In this document: positions 42,463-50,365 of the stretch, one piece after another
Layout of the letters: every line of letters begins with the position of its first letter
How positions within the stretch are numbered: the first letter of the stretch is position 1
Assembly: GCA_029260765.1 (NCBI GenBank)
Contig: JAJDCP010000050.1
Coordinates: forward strand, 1-64,000
DNA length: 64,000 nucleotides
Direction of reading: 5' to 3'
Source of the DNA: Planctomycetota bacterium
GTDB lineage: Bacteria > Planctomycetota > J058 > JAJDCP01
The notes under the pieces: generated by a model
The model's database searches: none
Seen by the model: only the letters and a program-made list of their open reading frames with translations
What the model was told of the DNA's origin: nothing
Made by a program: the position numbers and the translations under genes

Positions 42463-43501
42463 TGCAGACGCCCATGTGGTCGAGAACGATGCGACCTGGC
42501 GGGACATGCCAGCCGACCGGCCGCTGGGCTTCCGTCCGCCCAGTTCGGACCGCCGTTTCTGGTTCATCGACGGCAAGGTCCGTGGGCTGGGAGCGCGGGT
42601 CCTGAATCCCGAGCAGATGGCTGCCTTCAGCAGTGCGACCGGCCGCGATGTGCGGGTGCCCGAAGATTCTCGTGACTTCGAGGATGTCGCGGCCCGCATC
42701 GCCCACATGGACGCACTCGGCATCGATGTGCAGGTCTTGAGTCCCACGATCTTCCTCGAGCAGGTCGCGGACCGGCCGGAGGTCGAGGTTCCGCTGTGCC
42801 GCGCCTACAACCGCTGGGTCGCATCGCTGGCCGAGGCGGGCAAGGGCCGGCTGCGTTGGGCGGTCGTGCCTCCTCTGCTGGCGATGGACGAGGCCCTCGC
42901 CGAGCTGCGTTGGGCCCGAGAGCGGGGCGCCTGCGCGGTCTTCCTGCGTCCGATCGAGGGCCGGCGCTTGTTGCAGGACCCGTACTTCGCGCCCTTGTAC
43001 CGGATGGCGGGGGATCTCGACCTGCCCATCGTGATCCATGTCGGCAATGCCTGTCCCGAGAACAAAGACTTCGTCTCGCAATACCACCCTGGCTCCGCGT
43101 TCTGGAAGTTTCGTCTGCCATTGATCGGGGCCTTCCATGCGCTGGTGATGGCCGAGGTCCCCGAGGCGTTTCCCCGGGTGCGCTGGGGCTTCCTCGAGGC
43201 CGGCGCCTCCTGGTTGCCTGTGGTGATGCACGATGTGCGCCGCCGCCTGGCCATGAGCGGCCGGCGGGTGGACGCAGACTTCCTGCGCAGCCGGCGCATG
43301 TACGTCGCCTGTGATGTGGCCGACGACCTCGAATATCTCGCCCGTCAGGTAGGTGAGGACAACTTCATCATCGGTACCGACTACGGCCACGCCGACACCT
43401 CCAGCAATGTCGAGGCCCTTGCCGAGCTCAGGGGAAGGACAGAGCTGCCCTGGGTCGACAAGATCCTGAGCGCCAATCCGCGGCGCCTGTTCGGGATTTG
43501 A
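42452..43501 (+). CDS. Amidohydrolase-family 2 (ACMSD/decarboxylase-like) enzyme
   Basis: The ATG at 42452, inside the end of the previous gene, has GGGAG upstream and starts with the metal motif IDADAHVVEN. Further family features are PIVIHVGNACPEN (active-site His in the barrel), RWGFLEAGASWLPVVMHDV and the terminal Asp in FIIGTDYGHAD. The family contains aminocarboxymuconate-semialdehyde and resorcylate decarboxylases and related hydrolases, which use one divalent metal. 349 residues, cytoplasmic. A decarboxylation or hydrolysis step in the cluster's pathway is the likely role; the substrate is unknown. Confidence 0.85.
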   Translation: MRIDADAHVVENDATWRDMPADRPLGFRPPSSDRRFWFIDGKVRGLGARVLNPEQMAAFSSATGRDVRVPEDSRDFEDVAARIAHMDALGIDVQVLSPTIFLEQVADRPEVEVPLCRAYNRWVASLAEAGKGRLRWAVVPPLLAMDEALAELRWARERGACAVFLRPIEGRRLLQDPYFAPLYRMAGDLDLPIVIHVGNACPENKDFVSQYHPGSAFWKFRLPLIGAFHALVMAEVPEAFPRVRWGFLEAGASWLPVVMHDVRRRLAMSGRRVDADFLRSRRMYVACDVADDLEYLARQVGEDNFIIGTDYGHADTSSNVEALAELRGRTELPWVDKILSANPRRLFGI

Positions 43502-43517
43502 GCAGCGGGAGAACGTG

Positions 43518-44561
43518 ATGCACGGCGAGACGCTGATCCTCAAGCTGTTGGATGGCTTCATCGAGTCCAAGATCCTGATGACGGCCACCAGCTTGGGGGT
43601 GTTCCGTCTGGTGCGCGATACCCCCCTGTCGGCCGCAGAGATCTTGGCCCGTCTCGAGTTGCCGCAGCGCTCGGGCATGATCTTGCTTCGCGGCTGTCTG
43701 GCGCTGCAGCTGCTCGAAGAGCTGCCCGAGGGACTGCGCACGCGTCCCGAGCTGGCGCCCTTCGTTGCCCGCCAGCCGGGGGATGCCTTCAACATGCCCA
43801 GCTACCTGATCGATTTCTACCAGCAGGTCTACGACCAGCTCGCCGATCTCGATTCCCTGGTGCGCAGCGATGGACGCAGCTCCACATTCCGCCTGCGTCC
43901 GTATTTCAAGGACTCTGTGGAAGCTATCGATCGGGAAGAGGCGCAGCGTTACTCCGCCTATATGACTTCGACGGTGGTGGCGATCTGTGATGTCGTGCGG
44001 GAGACCGTCGACTTCAGCGACGCGCGCTTTGTGCTCGACCTCTGCGGCGGGGTGGGCACGTTCTGTCAAGAGCTGGTCACGCGCTTGGATCTCCCCCGCG
44101 GTGCGTTTCTCGACGTCCCCGCTGTGGTTGCATTGGGCCAGGAAGATCTCGCCAGCCAACCTGCGCTGGCGGGGCGGATCTTGCCGGTTCCCGGCGATGT
44201 CCTGGCTACGCCGTTCCCCGAGGGGGCCGACCTGATCACGCTGTGCCGCTCGGCGCACGACTTCGGGCAGGCCGAGGTTGTCCGCATCATCGAGCGGGCT
44301 TACGAGGCGCTGCCGTCGGGGGGGCGTCTGGCGATCATCGAGCGCATGCTGCCCGAGCAGTTCAGCGCTGAGGCGAAGCCTCTGTATCTGCGCTCGATCT
44401 ACTTCCTGGTCAAGTCGAGCAGCAATGAGTACCGCACGCCTGGCTTCTACCGGGGTTTGTTGGAAGCCTCGGGATTCGCCCGCGTGCAGATTTTCACCCC
44501 CGCCCGCGACCCGAACCGCTTCTTCAAGGGGCTGCAGATCGTGGTGGCGTGGAAGCCCTGA
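43518..44561 (+). CDS. SAM-dependent O-methyltransferase (hydroxyneurosporene/CrtF-like)
   Basis: An N-terminal dimerisation winged-helix region (LLDGFIESKILMTATSLGVFRLV, LSAAEILARLEL) precedes a Rossmann methyltransferase domain: FVLDLCGGVGTFCQELV (SAM loop), GAFLDVPAVVALGQED, GDVLATPFPEGADLITLCRSAHDF, RLAIIERMLPE. This two-part layout is that of small-molecule O-methyltransferases of natural product and pigment pathways. ATG 43518 is placed six bases after GGGAG; GTG 43515 is an alternative. It is the last gene of the five-gene operon and ends 7 bp from a convergent glycosyltransferase. Confidence 0.88.
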   Translation: MHGETLILKLLDGFIESKILMTATSLGVFRLVRDTPLSAAEILARLELPQRSGMILLRGCLALQLLEELPEGLRTRPELAPFVARQPGDAFNMPSYLIDFYQQVYDQLADLDSLVRSDGRSSTFRLRPYFKDSVEAIDREEAQRYSAYMTSTVVAICDVVRETVDFSDARFVLDLCGGVGTFCQELVTRLDLPRGAFLDVPAVVALGQEDLASQPALAGRILPVPGDVLATPFPEGADLITLCRSAHDFGQAEVVRIIERAYEALPSGGRLAIIERMLPEQFSAEAKPLYLRSIYFLVKSSSNEYRTPGFYRGLLEASGFARVQIFTPARDPNRFFKGLQIVVAWKP

Positions 44562-44568
44562 GGGGGGC

Positions 44569-45291
44569 CTACTTGCGGCCGAAAAACCGGTACTTCAACA
44601 AAGTCTGGATCGCGACGGCCCCATCCCGCCACTGGATCTTCTTGCCCTGGTCTTTGGTGCGCGGGTAGTAGTGGATGGGCACCTCGTGGATGCGGTACCC
44701 GTGCAGGGCGACCTTGGCCGTCACCTCTGGGCAGAACTCGAAGCCTTCGCACTCCAGCGGGCCGATGGCCTTGAGCACGTCGGCCCGAAAGACCTTGTAG
44801 CAGGTGGGCTCGTCGGTGATGTTCGTGCCGTAGAGCGTATTGGTCAGCCAGCTGAGGAAGCGCCCGCCGACATAGAAGCTGACGTAGGAGTGGCGTTTGG
44901 TGCCGTACGCGCGCTCGCCCGTGATGCGCGAACCGTACACGACCTCGGCCCGTCCTTCGATGATCGGACGGATCAGGTCGGGGTAGTCGTGCGGGTCGTA
45001 CTCGAGGTCGGCGTCCTGGATCAGCACGATATCGCCGCTCGCGCGCTGCAACCCCGTGCGGATGGCGGCCCCTTTGCCGCGGTTGAGGGCGTGGTAGCAG
45101 ACGCAGACCCCGGGCCGCTGCTCGAGCTCGTGCATGATCGCCTGGGTGCCGTCGCTGGAGCAGTCGTCGATCAGCACGATCTGCTTCTCGACATCGAGCG
45201 CGCTGAGGTCGACGGATTCGACCATGTCGAAGATGCGCCGCAGCGATTCGATTTCGTTGTACACCGGCATGATGATCGAGAGCGTCTGCAT
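44569..45291 (-). CDS. Family 2 glycosyltransferase (polyprenyl-phosphate mannosyl/glucosyltransferase-like)
   Basis: The 240-residue GT-A enzyme has IIMPVYNE, the NDP-sugar site IDDCSSDGT, the DxD-type motif QDADLEYDP, and CYKVFRADVL. Lack of C-terminal membrane segments matches DPM1-like polyprenyl-phosphate sugar synthases, which make the lipid-linked donor for GT-C membrane enzymes. That fits its place directly downstream of such an enzyme (45366-46895) and near a YfhO-like protein. Confidence 0.88.
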   Translation of the reverse strand: MQTLSIIMPVYNEIESLRRIFDMVESVDLSALDVEKQIVLIDDCSSDGTQAIMHELEQRPGVCVCYHALNRGKGAAIRTGLQRASGDIVLIQDADLEYDPHDYPDLIRPIIEGRAEVVYGSRITGERAYGTKRHSYVSFYVGGRFLSWLTNTLYGTNITDEPTCYKVFRADVLKAIGPLECEGFEFCPEVTAKVALHGYRIHEVPIHYYPRTKDQGKKIQWRDGAVAIQTLLKYRFFGRK

Positions 45292-45365
45292 CGGCCTGCC
45301 TGTTCACGAGGACGGGCGGGATTCTAGCAGACCGGGCAGCCGAGCTTAAGCCCGAGCCGAAAAGC

Positions 45366-46895
45366 TCAGCCGGAATCATGCCGCAACTGCCGCCAGCAGC
45401 GCAGGAAACACCAGCCCGCTCCCAGCAGCAGGGCGAGCAGCCCAGCCAGCAGAGGTTGCCAGGGAACGCCTACATAGTGTCCGTAGCAGAACCACAAGTC
45501 GATGGTCTGCAACAGGATTGCCCGTTGTTCGTCAGGCAGGGGAATGCGGCTGTCCGGATCGCTCGGTGTCAGCCTGATCGCCGGACCATCCATGTGCGCG
45601 TCGAGGTTCTCGAGCAGCATCTGCCAGTGTCCGACCAGCGGCGAGTAGTTGGGCACGAAATGGGACTTGTAGAGGAACAGGGGATCGGAGAAGTGCCGCT
45701 CGTACGGGAACTCACCGAGCTTACGCAGGTAGTTGCCATAGAAGATCGTCACGCCGCCGACCTGGGCGAGCATACCCAACAGCACCAGCAGCACGAAGGC
45801 TCGGCGCCGGCCCTGTTCGAGCACACAGCCGACGCCCACCAGGCACAGCGGGAGCAGGGGCAGCAGGTAGCGCGGCCCCCAGCTGCCGTCCCCCCCCCAG
45901 GAGTAGAAACGCGCGTACAGCCACAGCTGCCCCACGATCAGCGGCAGCGCCAGCCTGGCGGCCAGGGGCCGCGTGCGCCAGAAGCGGGCGGCGCCGAACA
46001 GGGCGAGCAGCACGGGGGGAGCGTAGAAGAACAGCCCCTTGCCTGGGCTGAGCAACAGCCCGAACAGGCCGACGAACAGGGGGGTCGTGAAGGCCGCGCT
46101 GTCTTCGGTGTAGCCGAAGTTGAGCGGACCTCCGTAGCGTGCCTGGTTGTACGCCACCACCAGCCCCGCTCCGAGCAGCAGAGGCACGGCAAAGGCGGCC
46201 AGCTCATGCTTCCAGCGCGGGGGGCGCCGCGACCACCAGCGATAGAGCAGGGCCAGACCGAGCACCGCGGGCAGCCCCGCCAGGGTGACCTTGGTGACCA
46301 CTCCAAACGCCGCCCAGCCGGCAGCGGCTGTCAGCCAGCCGGGCCGACCTTCATCCCAGAAAATCTGGAAGGCGTGCAGGGCTCCCAAGACACAGAGTAC
46401 CTGCAAGGGCTCGCTCATGAAGGACTTGGTGGCGTACAGAAAGTGGGTTGCGAAGACCAGCGCGATGGTCAGCCAGAAGGCCGTGCGGCGCCGGTAGCGC
46501 AGGCGCAGGCACCAGCAGAAGAACAGCACCCCCGCCAGCGCTCCGACCCAGGCGTTGCACAACGACACCACGCTGCGCGGCAGGTAGGCCTGAAAGCGCT
46601 CGGGAGCCAGCTGTGCGGCCAGCTTACCGACCAGGTAGAACGGCACCGCGAGCAGGGAGTTTCCCAGCCCATAGCGGGAATAGTTGCGGCCATCCGCTCC
46701 CCGTGTGGCATTCGCGCCCTCGATGGCGGGGCTGCCGGTCTCGACCAGGCTCTCGGTGACCAGGTACATGGTCAGCGCGTCCGAGCTGGCGATGCGGGCT
46801 CCCGAGATCATCCCGAAGCTGAGCAACAGCGCGGCAAACAGGTTCCGCAAGCCGGCGGCAGAGACGCGTTCTCGGTCCGGAAGCTCTGAGGACAT
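45366..46895 (-). CDS. GT-C type membrane glycosyltransferase
   Basis: About eleven membrane segments run through ~509 residues. An acidic, aromatic loop after the first helix (SSDALTMYLVTESLVETGSP, later YSRYGLGNSLLAVPFYLVG) resembles the catalytic periplasmic loop of ArnT/PMT-type GT-C enzymes that use polyprenyl-phosphate sugars. It probably glycosylates a lipid or protein on the periplasmic side, using the product of the neighbouring GT2. The start could be ATG 46895 or an upstream TTG/GTG; no ribosome site is strong. It is divergent (135 bp) from the YfhO-like gene. Confidence 0.75.
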   Translation of the reverse strand: MSSELPDRERVSAAGLRNLFAALLLSFGMISGARIASSDALTMYLVTESLVETGSPAIEGANATRGADGRNYSRYGLGNSLLAVPFYLVGKLAAQLAPERFQAYLPRSVVSLCNAWVGALAGVLFFCWCLRLRYRRRTAFWLTIALVFATHFLYATKSFMSEPLQVLCVLGALHAFQIFWDEGRPGWLTAAAGWAAFGVVTKVTLAGLPAVLGLALLYRWWSRRPPRWKHELAAFAVPLLLGAGLVVAYNQARYGGPLNFGYTEDSAAFTTPLFVGLFGLLLSPGKGLFFYAPPVLLALFGAARFWRTRPLAARLALPLIVGQLWLYARFYSWGGDGSWGPRYLLPLLPLCLVGVGCVLEQGRRRAFVLLVLLGMLAQVGGVTIFYGNYLRKLGEFPYERHFSDPLFLYKSHFVPNYSPLVGHWQMLLENLDAHMDGPAIRLTPSDPDSRIPLPDEQRAILLQTIDLWFCYGHYVGVPWQPLLAGLLALLLGAGWCFLRCWRQLRHDSG

Positions 46896-47030
46896 CAACA
46901 CACGCGGGGACAGGAATCGGGGTCAAGTGTAATCAAGCCAAGCACTCGGCGCGAGGGATCCCCGCGAAGGCGCTCTCCATGCGCCCTGCCGGCGTAGTTT
47001 CGAGTTGACGGAGGGGGGCAGGGGTCTACA

Positions 47031-50000
47031 ATGACACGCCGCAAACCCGGGAGGCTCGGCGTGGCCAGGAAACGACGTGGGAAGAAGAAGTCCAAGCAGG
47101 CCGCTGCACCGGCGGCCGCGAACGCTCGGAGAGACCCACCCGAGTCCCCCGAAGCCTCCTCAACGCCTCCCGCGGCCGAGGCGGTCACGAAACCTGCGCA
47201 GGACACCTCGCAGGCAGACGCTCCGGCGCCCGCCGACCCGCTCAGCGCGGGCTTGGCCAGTGGGCGTCGGCTGTGGCGGAAGATCGCCGCGGTCGCAGCC
47301 GCGGTGTTGACGATCTGCATCATCGCTTCGGCCATCCAGCCCGAGACATTCGTGCAGGCGGGGGACACCGAGAGCTCCAAGAATGTGACGGCAGAGGGGC
47401 TGGCCCATGCCCAGGAGACCGGTTCCGACCTGCTGTGGTCACGCCGCATCTTCGGCGGCATGCCCTACTACGCCGCCATGTTCTACCACCACACCAGCAA
47501 TGGCCTGGTGTGGGTGATGCTCAAGACAAAGGTCTTTTTCGGGCGCGGAACCTACTACACCTTTGGCTTCGTGTTGGCCGGGGTGTGTCTGTTGTACTTG
47601 TGTTTGTCGCTGGGAACCCGGGTGCTCCCTGCACTGGCGGCGGCCCTGGCGTTCGCCATCCAACCGGCGGTCAGCGTGCTGGCGCCGGCCGCCCACGGCT
47701 CGAAGCTCTATTCATACGCGCTGTATCCGGTGATCTTCGTCCTGGCTCTGCAGTTGGCCCGCAAGGGCGGTTGGCTGCGGCTGGCCGCCTTCAGTTACGT
47801 GCTGTATCTGTGGATTGTGCAGAACCATCCGCAGATGGCGTTGTACGGCGTAGGGGTGACGGTTTTTGTGCTCGTGGTCTGGGGGGTCCGTGAGATCCGC
47901 CAGAAGGCCTGGAAGAAAGTCGCCGCGGCTGTGGGCAAGCTCAGCCTGGCGAGCCTGGTGGCTGTGCTGCTGGCCGCTGCGTTGTGGCTGCCGACCTATG
48001 ACTACATGAAGCACTCCATCCGTGGGCAGGGGCCGATGCCCACTCCTGAGCAGGCTCGGGAGACTTCGGAGAGCGGCGCCCTCGACTGGACCTACGCCAC
48101 CAACTGGTCGCTGCATCCGGTCGAGACCGTGACCTTCGTGGTGCCCGAGGCGTTCGGCTTCGGGGGCGGAGGCTACTTCGGTTGGATGAACTTCACGCTG
48201 CAGCCGCATTACCTTGGGGTGGTCGCGCTGGTCCTGGCCTGCTTCGCATTCCTCGATGCCCAAGACCGCAAACTGGCGATCCCACTGGCGGTCTGCGCCA
48301 GCCTGGCGGTGTTGGTCTCGTTCGGACGTTTCTGGGACTATGGACCGTACAAGCTGCTGTATGACTACATGCCCGGCTTCAACCGCATCCGCGTCCCCTC
48401 GATGGCCTTGTTCGGTACCAGCTTCTGCGTGTCTGTGCTGGCGGGACTGGGCGGCAACCGCATCGCCGCGACGCTGGGTCAGGGGAGCAAAGCGATCAAA
48501 GGCCTGGCCCGCAAACTGGCGATCGGCGCTGGGATTGCAGTGGGGTTCTACCTGTTGCTGGGGTTTGGAGGCATCGTTTCGGGAGCTGTGCGGGAGCGCT
48601 ATTTCGAACAGCGTCTGGTCGAGTACGCCCGCCAGGATGCCAGCGTCTACGAGCGGGTGGTGTTGCTCGCGCCGGAGTGGGCGGCGGCTCTCGGCCGGGT
48701 CGACAAGCTCGAGCAGGTCGACTCCGCCACGGCCGGTTCCCTGCAGAGCGTGCGCCTCAACCTGCCCATCGGGGGGCAGCGGCAGCTGATCCCGGCGGCG
48801 AGCATCGCAGCGAGCCTGTTTCCCGAGGCGCAGGCCGCGGCCAAACTCGCATCGGAGGACTTCGCGCTGTCTCTGTTCTATGCGCTGCTGACGCTCGGGG
48901 CCTGCTTCGGCGCCTGCGCGTTGGTCTTGGTCTTTGGCGCGGATGCACACAAGATCGTGGCAGGGATTCTGGGGGTTGTGCTGGTCGCGCTGGTGTTTCT
49001 CGACCTGCAGCGCACCAACGACAAGGTGATGGCCGAGCAGCCCCACGACGACATCTTCCAGATCGCGCCGGCGGGCCTGCCGCGGGATCTGGCATACCTG
49101 GTCGAGCTCGCCGAGACCGAGCTCGCGAATCCTCCGGTAGAGCCGTTCCGCATCTGGCCCTATGCGGGCTACGAAGAGCCGAACTACTTCCCCGGCACAG
49201 GATTGGAGAGCATCGAGGGCTATTCGCCTTTCAAGCTGCGCCAGTACCAGAACCTGCGCGATCTCGTCAGCGACGGTACCCGCTACGCGCGGGTTCCCCA
49301 GCTGCCCAACATGTTGAACGCACGCTACATCCGCTCGGCCAGTGCCGGTCCGCCCCCCGGCTTCAAGACCCGCCTGGTGTTTGAGGATGTGCAGGTGCTG
49401 CAGCAGTACTACGCCGGCGCGCTGCAGATGACCACCCAGCGTGGCGAGAGAGTGCGCCTGGCACCGCGGCTGAGCGTGAGCATTTTGCAGCAACAGGAAC
49501 AGAAGCTCAAGATCGCCGTCCAACGGCAATCGGGGCAAGCCGATACCGGTTGGGTCGATCTCGACCGGATCGGTCTGGTGCAGATCTATGAGAATCTCGA
49601 TGCCCAGCCGCGGGCCTGGTTCTGCAACGAGCTGATCGAGGTGACCAGCGAGAAGGCGGCCCGCGACCGACTGCGCGGCTTCGATCCGGCCCGTCAGGCC
49701 ATCGTGGTTGGCTCGGTCGGCGAGCTGCCTGCGGGGACGGCCCAGGGCAGTATCGAGATCAACGCCTATGAGAACCGTCTGACGGGACTCGACGTGCAGA
49801 CAGACCGCAAGACCCTGCTGGTTCTCAGTGAGATGGACTACATTCATTGGAAGCTGTTCGTCGACGGGGAGCCGCGCGAGACTCTGCGCGTCAACTACCT
49901 GCTGCGGGGCGTTGTGCTCGAGGCAGGAAAGCACCGGGTCGAGTGGCGCTATGATGACAGCGTCTACCAGACCAGTCAGTTCTTGACCGGCAGTGCGACG

Positions 50001-50108
50001 GTGGTCTTGTGGCTGTTCATCCTGTTGGGCATCGGCCAGCTGGCCCTGCCGTGGTGGCGTGGACGGAAGCCGGCTGCGGAGGCGGGACCCAAGACCGGCG
50101 GCTCGTAG
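47031..50108 (+). CDS. YfhO-family membrane protein
   Basis: The 1025-residue protein begins with a basic, Ala/Pro-rich cytoplasmic tail (about 85 residues) and a first helix at about 85-105, followed by about twelve further membrane segments to residue ~550 and a last pair near 585-660. A ~300-residue periplasmic domain follows, and one C-terminal helix (TVVLWLFILLGIGQLAL). The blocks PYYAAMFYHHTSNG, GKHRVEWRYDDSVYQ and MDYIHWKLFVDG are the YfhO pattern; Gram-positive YfhO glycosylates lipoteichoic acid with a lipid-linked sugar. Here it probably belongs with the divergent GT2 and GT-C genes. A G-rich ribosome site precedes the ATG. Confidence 0.85.
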   Translation: MTRRKPGRLGVARKRRGKKKSKQAAAPAAANARRDPPESPEASSTPPAAEAVTKPAQDTSQADAPAPADPLSAGLASGRRLWRKIAAVAAAVLTICIIASAIQPETFVQAGDTESSKNVTAEGLAHAQETGSDLLWSRRIFGGMPYYAAMFYHHTSNGLVWVMLKTKVFFGRGTYYTFGFVLAGVCLLYLCLSLGTRVLPALAAALAFAIQPAVSVLAPAAHGSKLYSYALYPVIFVLALQLARKGGWLRLAAFSYVLYLWIVQNHPQMALYGVGVTVFVLVVWGVREIRQKAWKKVAAAVGKLSLASLVAVLLAAALWLPTYDYMKHSIRGQGPMPTPEQARETSESGALDWTYATNWSLHPVETVTFVVPEAFGFGGGGYFGWMNFTLQPHYLGVVALVLACFAFLDAQDRKLAIPLAVCASLAVLVSFGRFWDYGPYKLLYDYMPGFNRIRVPSMALFGTSFCVSVLAGLGGNRIAATLGQGSKAIKGLARKLAIGAGIAVGFYLLLGFGGIVSGAVRERYFEQRLVEYARQDASVYERVVLLAPEWAAALGRVDKLEQVDSATAGSLQSVRLNLPIGGQRQLIPAASIAASLFPEAQAAAKLASEDFALSLFYALLTLGACFGACALVLVFGADAHKIVAGILGVVLVALVFLDLQRTNDKVMAEQPHDDIFQIAPAGLPRDLAYLVELAETELANPPVEPFRIWPYAGYEEPNYFPGTGLESIEGYSPFKLRQYQNLRDLVSDGTRYARVPQLPNMLNARYIRSASAGPPPGFKTRLVFEDVQVLQQYYAGALQMTTQRGERVRLAPRLSVSILQQQEQKLKIAVQRQSGQADTGWVDLDRIGLVQIYENLDAQPRAWFCNELIEVTSEKAARDRLRGFDPARQAIVVGSVGELPAGTAQGSIEINAYENRLTGLDVQTDRKTLLVLSEMDYIHWKLFVDGEPRETLRVNYLLRGVVLEAGKHRVEWRYDDSVYQTSQFLTGSATVVLWLFILLGIGQLALPWWRGRKPAAEAGPKTGGS

Positions 50109-50140
50109 CCCCGGGATGCGCGTCTCGGCCGCCGGAGCGC

Positions 50141-50347
50141 GAGTTAGACAGTATATGGTGCCAGAAATCACACGTGTTCGTGCCCAGGCATCCAAAGTCC
50201 AGGTGCTAATTCTTGTAGGGGAGGGGTTTACCCCCTCCCGCTCGGGCGGGGGTAAACCCCGCCCCTACTCTTCGACACCAGCGAGCCGACACTTGATGTA
50301 GCTGGACCCGCCGTTCTTGCCGACTCTCATGCAATTGAGTCTAACTC
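50141..50347. mobile_element. 207-bp element with 9-bp terminal inverted repeats (MITE candidate)
   Basis: GAGTTAGAC (50141-50149) and its exact reverse complement GTCTAACTC (50339-50347) bound a non-coding stretch between the YfhO and helicase genes. It contains a REP-like palindrome. No clear target-site duplication is seen, so mobility is a suggestion only. Confidence 0.45.
50215..50268. repeat. REP-like palindromic repeat, copy 2
   Basis: The 21-base arms at 50215-50235 and 50248-50268 are inverted copies with one mismatch (GTAGGGGAGGGGTTTACC against GTAGGGGCGGGGTTTACC) around a 12-base loop. The same core occurs at 784-804, with a T at the variable position. Confidence 0.8.
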
Positions 50348-50365
50348 ACGCGGAGGAGAATGTTC

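Noticed and set aside
47712..50195. An 827-codon minus-strand frame
   Set aside because: Opposite the YfhO-like gene with its membrane segments; translation is low-complexity Gln/Arg/Asp-rich, typical of an antisense frame.
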